In this document: positions 1 through 9,981 of the stretch, piece after piece | Position numbering within the stretch: position 1 is the stretch's first letter | Layout: each line of letters begins with the position of its first letter | Assembly (NCBI GenBank): GCA_905221605.1 | Contig: CAJNDS010002391.1 | Location: 186,001-250,000, forward strand | Length of the DNA stretch: 64,000 nt | Source of the DNA: Symbiodinium natans | Lineage: Eukaryota > Sar > Dinophyceae > Suessiales > Symbiodiniaceae | Direction: 5' to 3' | Notes under the pieces: generated by a model | What the model saw: only the letters and a program-made list of their open reading frames with translations | What the model was told of the DNA's origin: nothing | Databases searched by the model: none | Program-made: the position numbers and the translations under genes

Positions 1-1965
1 TTGTTTGGGTTTTGATGTGCTTCCGGTCAACTTGTCGTTGATAAGACGGGTCAGAGTCAATCGCACATGCATCATGCACCCTGCGCCTACTTTCCTTCGT
101 CAGCGGTATCCTTGAACTCGGACTCGCGGCACTTCGACCCCACCTGTCGAAGCCATCCAACATCCCAGGAAGGCGGCGTGGTCACGGACGGCGCAGTGAC
201 GGACGGTGAGGTCACGGACGGCAGCGTGGATCCTTGGATCTGATTTTGGGCAGGCCCTATCTCCCTGAACCTGAGTCGATACGGACTCCCGTGCACACTA
301 GAGGCTGTAAGACGAAGTCCTGGTCGTTGCGGGCAAACGTTAGGGGGGCGCTGCTTTTGGAATCCTGCCGTGCTGTTGCTTGTCCGTGGGGACGGTGAGG
401 CAAAAGAAGCTCCATGGCTTGTGGGGATGGGGGATTCCTCGGGCGAACAGGCGTCGAGAACTTAGATCATGGAAAGGCGCTGCAGATGCAAAAGGGCATC
501 AAAACGGCCAAAGGCTTTGTTTGTTTGGGTTTTGATGTGCTTCCGGTCAACTTGTCGTTGATAAGACGGGTCAGAGTCAATCGCACATGCATCATGCACC
601 CTGCGCCTACTTTCCTTCGTCAGCGGTATCCTTGAACTCGGACTCGCGGCACGTCGACCCCACCTGTCGAAGCCATCCAACATCCCAGGAAGGCGGCGTG
701 GTCACAGACGGCGCAGTGACGGACGGTGAGGTCACGGACGGCAGCGTGGATCCTTGGATCTGATTTTGGGCAGGCCCTATCTCCCTGAACCTGAGCCTCA
801 AGCAATCTTCTGGCGTCGATGCGGACTCCCCTGCACACTAGAGGCTGTAAGACGAAGTCCTGGTCGTGCGGGCAAACGTTAGGGGGGCGCTGCTTTTGGA
901 ATCCTGCCGTGCAGTTGCTTGTCCGTGGGGACGGTGAGGCAAAAGAAGCTCCATGGCTTGTGGGGATGGGGGATTCCTCGGGCGAACAGGCGTCGAGAAC
1001 TTAGATCATGGAAAGGCGCTGCAGATGCAAAAGGGCATCAAAACGGCCAAAGGTTTTGTTTGTTTGGGTTTTGATGTGCTTCCGGTCAACTTGTCGTTGA
1101 TAAGACGGGTCAGAGTCAATCGCACATGCATCATGCACCCTGCGCCTACTTTCCTTCGTCAGCGGTATCCTTGAACTCGGACTCGCGGTACGTCGACCCC
1201 ACCTGTCGAAGCCATCCAACATCCCAGGAAGGCGGCGTGGTCACGGACGGCGCAGTGACGGACGGTGAGGTCACGGACGGCAGCGTGGATCCTTGGATCT
1301 GATTTTGGGCAGGCCCTATCTCCCTGAACCTGAGCCTCAAGCAATCTTCTGGCGTCGATGCGGACTCCCCTGCACACTAGAGGCTGTAAGACGAAGTCCT
1401 GGTCGTGCGGGCAAACGTTAGGGGGGCGCTGCTTTTGGAATCCTGCCGTGCTGTTGCTTGTCCGTGGGGACGGTGAGGCAAAAGAAGCTCCATGGCTTGT
1501 GGGGATGGGGGATTCCTCGGGCGAACAGGCGTCGAGAACTTAGATCATGGAAAGGCGCTGCAGATGCAAAAGGGCATCAAAACGGCCAAAGGTTTTGTTT
1601 GTTTGGGTTTTGATGTGCTTCCGGTCAACTTGTCGTTGATAAGACGGGTCAGAGTCAATCGCACATGCATCATGCACCCTGCGCCTACTTTCCTTCGTCA
1701 GCGGTATCCTTGAACTCGGACTCGCGGCACGTCGACCCCACCTGTCGAAGCCATCCAACATCCCAGGAAGGCGGCGTGGTCACGGACGGCGCAGTGACGG
1801 ACGGTGAGGTCACGGACGGCAGCGTGGATCCTTGGATCTGATTTTGGGCAGGCCCTATCTCCCTGAACCTGAGCCTCAAGCAATCTTCTGGCGTCGATGC
1901 AGACTCCCGTGCACACTAGAGGCTGTAAGACGAAGTCCTGGTCGTTGCGGGCAAACGTTAGGGGC
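1..1965. repeat. 539-bp tandem repeat array, about 3.6 copies
   Basis: The same block recurs with offsets of 520, 539 and 539 bp. The first copy lacks about 20 bp (the segment CCTCAAGCAATCTTCTGGCG) and has one extra base; the other copies differ by only a few substitutions. The array is cut by the window's left edge and stops matching after about 1965, where the sequence changes from the repeat's GGGGGGCGCTGC to GGGGCGGCGGCTG. Each unit contains a short internal repeat built on GGTCACGGACGG and GTGACGGACGG. The small open frames on both strands recur only because the unit recurs. Near-identity between copies suggests recent amplification or homogenisation. Confidence 0.95.
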
Positions 1966-2158
1966 GGCGGCTGTTTGTGCATGGCTTCGGGGCGTAAGGG
2001 GTTTCTTGGGGCTGCCAATTCTCTAGGGCACAACAGGGGACAGGTTTTTGGCTTTGGTTGTTGCCCACTCCTTTGCTTTACAGGGAGTAGGGCTTGCCAG
2101 AGGGTTCTCGATGTCTTGGAGAGTTTAGTTTAAGGTTTGCCAGCATACCAAGCATCCC

Positions 2159-2253
2159 CTACTTTTCTCCCTCAGCCTCGGCCTCATCCTTGAGCTGGGA
2201 CTCCAGCTGCTTCGACGCACCCAGTCGGCTCAGCATATCAGCAGCACCCCGCA
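2159..2253 (-). pseudogene. Terminal-exon-like segment related to the 539-bp repeat
   Basis: Read on the - strand, an AG acceptor (GCTAAG|TG) is followed by an open frame containing ADMLSRLGASKQLE and ending in DEAEAEGEK and a TAG stop. The 539-bp units just to the left carry a diverged version on the same strand (SEFKDTADEGK plus TAG), and the DNA similarity extends into the flank around 2140-2160. It could be the last exon of an unseen gene or a relic from which the array grew. The upstream exons would have to overlap the + strand gene at 2325-3509, so I favour a fragment. The protein family is not recognised. Confidence 0.4.
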
Positions 2254-2324
2254 CTTAGCCTTTGGGCTCAAAAATTTTACTCTTTCCGTTCCGCTTGGCG
2301 GTCTGGACAATCCGCTTTCTGAAC

Positions 2325-3509
2325 ATGCTATGCATGTGCCGAACAGCCGTTCTGGCTTTGGCCACCTTGTGCCAGCCGGTCCTTTCAAGCACATTTCCAT
2401 ACCATTCTGATACCGCTTTTGTGTTTCAAGGTGACGATGGACAAGGATACGATCTGCATGCGCCATTGATACATCCATGTGACCATGTGCCAAAGCACAC
2501 GTGCCGGGGCCACAGCTCTCACAGCTCTCACAAGTCAGCTTCGCCTCCGTCAACTCCGCTGAACTGTTCTTTGTGTCCAGAAGGCTCAGAAGGCTCAGAA
2601 GGCTCGGGTCGCAAGGTGATGATGTATGCGGTGGCAAGGCTCGATGGGGTTGGTGAGCGTGTGATGCAGATGGTGATGTACATGGCATTTGCAACCTTTC
2701 ACAACTTCAGTTTTGGTGGCTTCTTGTACAACGAGCCTTATGACACGGAACATGTTACCCACGGGATGACAGCCGCTGACATGCACGATCTCACGACGGA
2801 GTTCATGGGCAGCAATGTTTCTGCCTTGCGCCTGCGTGCTCGGAATCCCCATTTTGATCACTGTTGGAGAGGAGGGCTAGAACGCCAGAAGCCCCAACTG
2901 GCCGGTGGTGAAATGGTTCTAGTCAACGACAACTGTGCCCGACCCGGCGAGCGAAGAGATTTGTTTTTGCTCAGCCAGCCGTTTCTCAAGCGACTTCGAC
3001 TATCGACAACGCTTCTCGGCCGTCCTACGAAGTATTTTGAACCAGGGCAGCTCCGCATAGCCATACATCTTCGCCGTGGGGATATACGAAAAACCACCAC
3101 AGATTGGTGGCCAGGTCCCGACCGCCTCGTGCCGGATGCGCTGTATGTGGGATTCTTGTCCCTACTCAGACGGTTGCTCAAACCTGCTGAGATCCATATA
3201 TTCTCAACATCCAGCAGCAGCTTTCCGAGTACCAGCTTTAATCGTTACAGGCAGCCAGGCGTGCATGTTCACCTGGATGGTGACATTCTTGACGATTGGG
3301 CGCACATGGCACAGGCGGACGTGTTGGTGGTTGCTCCTAGCGGCTTCTCATGGGTTGCTGGCATATTGAATTCGAAATGCGTCGTGAGTTTCGAAGCATT
3401 CCCCTGGGGGGACTTGCCGCACTGGATACAGCTGAACAATGACTTCCGACAAGCAGACAAGATTCAATCCTGCCTTCGGAAGCAAGGCCTGCTCCAGCTG
3501 CCCAAATAA
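2325..3509 (+). CDS. Fucosyltransferase-like glycosyltransferase, intronless
   Basis: One uninterrupted 394-residue frame. I start it at the ATG at 2325 because the next residues (MLCMCRTAVLALATLC) form a signal peptide or membrane anchor; the frame is open back to about 2262 but without an ATG. Residues 248-253 read HLRRGD, the nucleotide-sugar-binding motif I shared by alpha-1,2, alpha-1,6 and protein O-fucosyltransferase folds. A later block (QADVLVVAPSGFSWVAG, then LNSKCVVSFEAFPWG) resembles the C-terminal donor-site half of that superfamily. The expected role is transfer of fucose from GDP-fucose to glycans in the ER/Golgi lumen; the acceptor cannot be told. A Gly/Ser/Glu-rich linker (EGSEGSEGSG) separates the N-terminus from the catalytic part. 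The lack of introns contrasts with the spliced genes further right and may reflect retroposition. The class is clear; the exact GT family is inferred. Confidence 0.82.
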   Translation: MLCMCRTAVLALATLCQPVLSSTFPYHSDTAFVFQGDDGQGYDLHAPLIHPCDHVPKHTCRGHSSHSSHKSASPPSTPLNCSLCPEGSEGSEGSGRKVMMYAVARLDGVGERVMQMVMYMAFATFHNFSFGGFLYNEPYDTEHVTHGMTAADMHDLTTEFMGSNVSALRLRARNPHFDHCWRGGLERQKPQLAGGEMVLVNDNCARPGERRDLFLLSQPFLKRLRLSTTLLGRPTKYFEPGQLRIAIHLRRGDIRKTTTDWWPGPDRLVPDALYVGFLSLLRRLLKPAEIHIFSTSSSSFPSTSFNRYRQPGVHVHLDGDILDDWAHMAQADVLVVAPSGFSWVAGILNSKCVVSFEAFPWGDLPHWIQLNNDFRQADKIQSCLRKQGLLQLPK

Positions 3510-3903
3510 CTAGTAATATCATGGTTTGGGCTTCTCAATAGAACGAAACTCTAACAGACTCCAAACCCCTATTCTAGTCATTAATGGCCTTAAACCCTAA
3601 AGCCTAAAGCCATTCAGGCGTCTAGATTTGGCTCTCAAGTCTCACAGGCGTCAGGCTGAAACCGGGGCCTTACCCAGAGACTCCAAAACCTCTTAGTCAT
3701 TTAGGATTATCCGAAGTAGGAGTTGGCATTGCCAGTGCACACAAGGTGCATACGGCTTACAGTTATTCGGATGCTGTGTAGGCAGTTTGAAATCTACACT
3801 CGAGAGGTTCCGAGTTCGAGCAAGCAGCCGGCTCGGCGGCTGCGCCGGAGAGATAACTGTATCCGGATTTGCCAAATTGTTGGCCTTAACATGTAGTTCG
3901 GGA

Positions 3904-3945
3904 TATTCCCCCTAAACCCTGCACCCTAAACCCTAAACCCTAACA
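3904..3945. repeat. Interstitial telomere-like CCCTAAA tract
   Basis: About five near-perfect CCCTAAA units (one of them CCCTGCA) lie in tandem. This is the plant/dinoflagellate telomere heptamer. Degenerate copies are spread through the non-coding DNA, but this is the most regular short tract. Confidence 0.75.
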
Positions 3946-5410
3946 TAAAGTAGGGAGTATTCTTTAAACATATGGTAGGGATTCTTAATCAGGAGCCCTT
4001 AAATAAGGGATATTGGGGGTCTGTGGGTAAACTCAACTCGAAGGAATGTCTCTTTGGCGACAGCAAATCAGCGATGGTCCATGCTCGATGTCTTTATAGT
4101 TTGCAGGCATAGAGAAGAGTTTGCTCCGGATAGCAGCCGGAGGGCCCTCGAAGTTCTTGCCAGGCGTGTAATGGCATGCAGTTCTCGCCCGTCTCACTTG
4201 CTGGTGATAGGCATGCATTGAATGAAGCGTGCAGGCAAAATCGGGTCGCCGGACATTCGTTCCTTCGACATGACCAGACTCCTGCAGAAGTCCAAAGCAA
4301 GTTGTATCGACAATTTGAATGGGTCGAAGCAGATAGCTTCATTGATGGAGCCGTTCTCCATTCCAAGGCTATTTAGCTTAAACCCTCAACCCTAAACCTG
4401 GAAGCCGCGCCGACGCGCAAGCCTAATGCGATACCTTTTCTGAGTCGCACTGTCGGGAGCGCATGGCAGCACTAAAAATCCGTAAGGCTCACATATTGAA
4501 CGGTAAGGCGCTCTTGACTCGCCAGGACGAATCCACACCTCCACAGCTGAGTTCCGGGGCATGGGGGGTGGTAAGCTAATACCATGTCAAACTGTGAGTC
4601 AAACTGTCAAACAGGGTTTAGGACTCAGGGAAGAGGGTTTAGGGAGTCTTTTGGGAGTTTAGGCTTTGGGCGTTAGGGCTTCGGGTTTTTGGAGTGCTTA
4701 GGGAGTGCTGCGTTGCGTACGCCGTCCGGGTCGGCTAAAAACCCAGGCACAGACGTTCAACTGACAATGCGGCCGAAAGCTAAGGCAACACCCTTGACAA
4801 CCGAAAGCCCTGAAAGCCCGAAACATTTGTGGTCGTTCAAGGACTCTACCGCAGGCGGCGCCACAGAGGGCGGCTCTGATCCTTGGGCTGGTGGATTAGC
4901 TCTCGGGATTTGAAGTTTCGGGGTGTCGGGGAGCAATTACAAGTTATCGAGCGGCGTGTGCAGTGCCTTCCATGGCTGCTTCAGACCTTCGCTGAAGCAG
5001 TTTCGGTGACCTCTGTATCCTGTAACCCTAAGCCTGAACGCTCCACACGTGCAAGCAGTGACCCTTGCTGTGTGGGGCAGCCTTGCTTCGGATGCTGGCT
5101 GTTTTGCAGGGGGCTTTTGCGCGATCTTTGTGTGGCTTTCAAGTTGCTGCCCAGGGCTAGCCCGAACTTCTTGCCGAAGCCTCAACCTCAAGCGCCCCGA
5201 CAACGAAGTCCTAAGCGCAAAGCCCCGGACCTTGCACGCCCTTGGAGCTCGAGAATCAGAGCGACACCGGCCTTCAGGTTGCTACTGACTTCCTGGCCGA
5301 GCCCGTCACGGCAGACGAGGGCGTCGCTTGACCACAAAAGTTTGGATTTGGACCAAGCATCCGGAATTGCAACCTCGGTGTGGGGTTGTTAGATGTTACG
5401 TCAGCCATGC

Positions 5411-5460
5411 TTCTCGCCTCCTTTGGCCTCCTTTGGCCTCCTTTGGCCTCCTCTCACCCC
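5411..5460. repeat. 10-bp minisatellite (CTTTGGCCTC type)
   Basis: Three exact CTTTGGCCTC units in a row, flanked on each side by decayed units in the same 10-bp register. Confidence 0.8.
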
Positions 5461-7095
5461 CTCTCGCCTCTTCGCCTCCTCGCCCTGGCGTCCTGCCTGG
5501 TCTCCTGGGTCTCTTCCCTCTGAAGTGCCTGTTCTTCGGAGAAGCCTGCAAAGAGCCCCCAGAGATGCCCAAAGAATCCCGCCGAGCAGTGGCCCCCAGG
5601 CCAAGGAGAGATGTTCTCTGAGCGTTCCTAGGAGAGCATTCCTCGGAGAGCGAAGTATCCGCACTTGTTCGAAAACGGCAGGATGGTTCCTAACGATCGA
5701 AAAGAATGGTGAATGGTTTTTGAGGCTTTCGGGAGTTAAGGGCCAGAGTTCTTCCCTCACAGCCCCTAAATTATATTCTTTTATATTCTTTTCCCCTGGA
5801 TCCACCCAATTGGCATGCGACTTCATGGCTTTCCTCTTTGGCTGCCTAAAGCTGACCTCACCGTCCTCCCTAACGACCTGCTCTCCCAACCGAAGTGCCA
5901 GTTTGTCCTTGGCATTAAGGCAGCCACTGACGAGGGTGCAAGTGACGCGGGCCCCGCCGAGACACTCGAGAAGTAGGACGTTTCCGGGATTTTTCGGCAA
6001 GGGGGGGGGGGGGGGGGTTGCTTGGTTGCGCAGTGCGAGCGCCTACTGGACCTACTACCTAAGTAGTGTCTGCCTAAGTAGTGTTTCTCTGTGTTTCTTT
6101 GGGCAGGGCTCATCCACTTCGGAATCGGACACAATGCGCTGTCATTGGTGTTGTAGATTGATCTTGAAACGATCAAAAGGCCGCACCAACCCCGAGCCCC
6201 AGAATATGTGAGACTCATGGGCTTAAGGTTGAAGGCCCGAAAACTCGAAAACGCTCTTGCTAAACCTTTCGCCACTCTGCGAAGGAGCCTCGCTTCAGGC
6301 GGGTGACCCTTTCCGAAGAGTTACGGAGATTTGCAACGCTTCTTCTGGGGCATCAGGCACCCGAAGCCCAGGTCCCTGAACCCTAAACTCGTTAGTGCCC
6401 CCGGCACGAAGCGCAAGTTAAGAAACAGTGGTCCGCCTCAAAAGATGCAGCCCTACTTTAAAGGGCTCGGGATGGCTAGGCTTTAAGTTCACCTCCATCC
6501 TAACCCTCGACCCAACCACCCACTCATCACCATGACCTGGTGTATCATCTTTGTAAGCCGAAAGCCCTGCAAGCGGGGCGGTCCTTTCCCTGTCTGCCTG
6601 GTGTTCATATCCGATGCTCCAGCGAAAGCGCTGTGTCACACGACCATTGGTCGGATGCCCCATCAGCAGATGACAGCTTCAGGCTTCAATGCGCAACAAT
6701 GACCCCTGAAGACCAAGCTCGTGAAGCACCGCAGTTACGGCAGTCACGGTGAGGGGGATCAGAAGACGCGCGAACGAAGCATCGCTATGGGTCTCCTGGG
6801 GAATGGAGCCTCCGACAACCCCAAGCTTCCAGCTTCCCAACAGCTCCAATTCCCCAACCCTAAGCCCTAAATGCCCCAAGCTTTCAATTCAGCCCAAAAT
6901 GCCCAAAAGCAATACCGACACCAAACCCCGAAGTCTACGAGAGCCTTCCACGATGTGTGGCCTCTTTCCCTTCCCGCCCGGCCGTGCATTTGCAATTCGA
7001 GAGACCTCGGCGGCTCTCCTTCTTTAAGAGGATCCCAGGTGTAGGCCTGAGAGCTGGTAGTCTCGTACGAGTCAGGTTTCGTCGGCCGTAGCAGC

Positions 7096-7097
<2 letters not shown>

Positions 7098-7131
<34 letters not shown>
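7098..7131. repeat. TG dinucleotide microsatellite
   Basis: An uninterrupted run of about 17 TG units. Peptides of alternating Cys-Val or His-Thr read across it are not real. Confidence 0.95.
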
Positions 7132-7132
<1 letters not shown>

Positions 7133-7799
7133 CATTTATGGTCTTCATTCAGGGTCGAGGGTGCGACATGTGCGGGCTGAGAGGCTAGGGCTCTGCAACG
7201 TGGGGGCCCCAGAGGCGACCAATTCGGCAACCCCTGTAAGGACAGATGGGCCCTGCACGCTAGTGACCTTAGACACTATGGGATTTCGGGTGGGCTCAGG
7301 GCTGGTTTGCCGTCAGTAATGTTTATCGATGGATGCCAGCGACAGCCGGGGAGCCGCCCAGCACCTCTCGACAGCCGATCTCGCAGGGATCGGCTTCTGT
7401 GAGCCGACTCGGTTGAGAGCTAGGGCCGATCCTGAAAGTTTGGGAATTGGGGGGTGAAACCACAGAGTAAATAAACCGCTCGTTCTTTGCATCCTCCAGA
7501 AGGAAGGCATCCGATCAATTGCCTTTTACGTCTGCATTCGCGGCTTGCCGTGATCCCCTCCCCTAAGCCCAGACTCCGAAGCAGGTAATGGCGACCCAGG
7601 TAGGACCCAAGTAGGAAGCTTTGTGCAGCTAAAAGGGCCCACTTTTGTGTTCAACCGGGGAGGACCTTTGTAATGCCGTTGCCCAAATGGTCAAAGGACC
7701 AAAGGGCGACACAGGTCCCCTGTCCGGCTTGAAGGTCTTGGAGCCTCGCGGTGAAGTTCTAGATCCCGAGAAGCAAAACCCCCAAAGGCCCCGGCCACG

Positions 7800-8515
7800 C
7801 ACAAACGCACGTACGTGCGTACATACGTACGTGCATGTACCATACACAGATATGTGTTTCTACGTACCTGCATATATGCATACATATACATATATGTATG
7901 GTAGATATATATATATATATATGTATGGTATTTATGTATACGTATGTATGTATATACATAAACTAATATAGATGCCCATGTATACCGGCCCTGGAGGGAG
8001 GAGGAAGGGGAGGGAGGGGGTGAGGGGGGGGGAGAGGGGGAGGTGGGAATTCCAAGCAGGTGACGTAACGATTGTTGAAGACCATGTTCTGGGAATGGTT
8101 TAAGGTGGCGAAGACGGTTTAGGTCGCGAAAACGATAGGCTACGATGATTTTTGCGCACGCGCACGCGCATGCGCGCGCACGCATGCACGCGCACACGCA
8201 CGCACGCACACCCGCACATGCACACCCGCACATGCACACGCGCACGCACACGCGCAAGCACACGAACAATAAGCACACGCATGCACACTGCACGCATGCA
8301 CGCATGCACGCATGCACGCATGCACGCATGCACGCATGCACACGTGCACACACGCACACATGCACACACGCACACATGCACACAGACACAGACACAGACA
8401 TTATGTGCCAGTGGGTTGGACGACAGCGGAGAGAGTGTGTGTGTGTGTGTATGTATATACATATATATATATATATATACATATGTGTGTGTGTGTGTGC
8501 GCGCGCAGTAAGCGC
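7800..8515. repeat. Long alternating purine-pyrimidine tract (ACGT, AT, CA, GCATGCAC, GT)
   Basis: 7800-7970 is built of ACGT, ATGT and AT steps. 7995-8045 is a purine-rich G/A block. 8150-8400 alternates purine and pyrimidine almost perfectly (GC/CA steps), including about seven units of the 8-bp self-complementary GCATGCAC at 8288-8342. 8433-8512 runs GT, then AT, then GT, then GCGCGC, and is nearly symmetric. Such sequence favours Z-DNA and cruciforms. The long His/Thr/Cys/Arg open frames across it are repeat artefacts. Confidence 0.9.
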
Positions 8516-9981
8516 GTGTGGTGGTTGGCAGACTGAAGCCAGCTCGAGGCGATTATATCAGGGTTGGGGCTGGGTGGACAAGCTGTCTGACGTTGCTTGC
8601 CAACTGCACCGACCTTGTGGGGATGTGTGGTGGGGTGGATGAGGTTAGGCTGGAACCCTAAGAAACCCCGCGAGCATGAGCACATACCAAGCCTTGAAAT
8701 CAAGGGAAGGTCGCTCTGTGGGCTCTTCAAGTGGACACCTGCACCCGGCAAGTACCAGAATGCCCGCCAAAGCTGCGACTCAAAATGTGTCCCTCAACGT
8801 GAGACCAGAGCCCTGCAGACTTTTCCGGGCTTGAGCATGGGAACACCCTTGAGCCCAATGCACTAAAGCTGAAGCACTACAGGAAGCCCCCCAGACCTAC
8901 ACACCCGACTCCCCCAACCCATGCCAAAGGCCTCGCCAAGTCTGCAGAGGCGAGGTCACTGGGAAGCAGTTTCTGTATGGTAGGTGGATTTCGGAGCCGA
9001 AGAAGCGGGGATTTGAGGTCCCGCAAGCCTTGGCCCTCAAGCCCTTAAACCTTCTGCACTCAATGGCTGAAGGTTTTTGCCAACACGTTATTGCCATGTC
9101 CCTGCAGGAAAGGACCGTCAGGCGCAAGCACAAGGAGGAGGAAAGTGCGAGTTCTGAGAGATTTTGTCAGGGCTTTAGGGCTCAGATGCTTCGGGACCCT
9201 TGTTGGGTTTGGGACTGTGGGGAGTAACATTCAGTGATTTTCGGTGCTTTACGTGTGTCATCCTGGAGCTTCCAGGAGGGTTGAAGATTGAAGATGACTC
9301 AGGGTTTAGTTGTGTGTGTGTGGGTGGTCTTTTCTCAGGACGGTATGAGAAGGAATGAGATGGTAAACCCCAACCTCAACTTAAGAGGTATGCGCGCGCG
9401 GTAGCAGGACTTTATGTGACTATGCGGCCCTGAAGGTTTCAGTTCAGAGCTTCCAGCGGGGCCGAGATTTTTGAAGGGGTGTCTCCAAGGGTCCGTTTAG
9501 GGGTTTAGTGATTAGTGTTTATGGTTTATTGCTGGCATTTGGGAATGTTCAGAGATGCAGCGGAGACCAATGAAAGATGCTGGTTCGGGTTCTGCTGGCA
9601 TTGCGTTGAGGTTTGAAGTAATCGGCCCGACTCGCTGACGGCCTAGGGTTGAGCGGCCCTGTAGGGATCCCTGGCATTTTCTCTTTCTTGTCTATCCTTC
9701 CATGAAACGTCATCTTTGTTGTACGACAAGCTCTGAAGTCCCAACTTTGCCGAAAGGAGGAAGGCCAGGACGATGACGCCATGGACGCGCAAACAGTCAC
9801 TCAGGAGTCCAGGCGCATGGGATCCGGGAACCGTAGGCCGTCAGGAACTTTCCGAGTTGAGTCGTTAACTCAAGGGTGCCTTAGCTTGTGGCCTGCTTGT
9901 GACTCAGTCCCTCAGATCCTGCACCCCGAAGATGTACACCCGAATGTCATTACAATCCTGAGACCTCAGCTGACTCACCAG

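Larger units (their letters stand above)
3510..9981. other. Long non-coding stretch with repeats and weak coding-like islands
   Basis: No gene can be defined here. The interval holds degenerate CCCTAAA/TTTAGGG heptamers (clearest at 3904-3945), a 10-bp repeat at 5411-5460, a poly-G run of about 18 at 6001-6018, a TG microsatellite at 7098-7131 and a long alternating purine-pyrimidine region at 7800-8515. Two acidic coding-like tails on the + strand end in stops, one near 5250-5338 (DFLAEPVTADEGVA) and one near 5915-5973 (ATDEGASDAGPAETLEK); both could be terminal exons of unidentified genes. The remainder alternates between G/T-rich and C/A-rich blocks, as introns elsewhere in the window do. 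Confidence 0.5.

Noticed and set aside
2230-2694. 154-codon - strand frame opposite the glycosyltransferase
   Set aside because: It lies antisense to the N-terminal part and Ser/Gly-rich linker of a well-supported gene; a shadow frame.
8140-8642. His/Thr- and Cys/Val-rich frames on both strands
   Set aside because: Direct translations of CA/GC/TG repeats.
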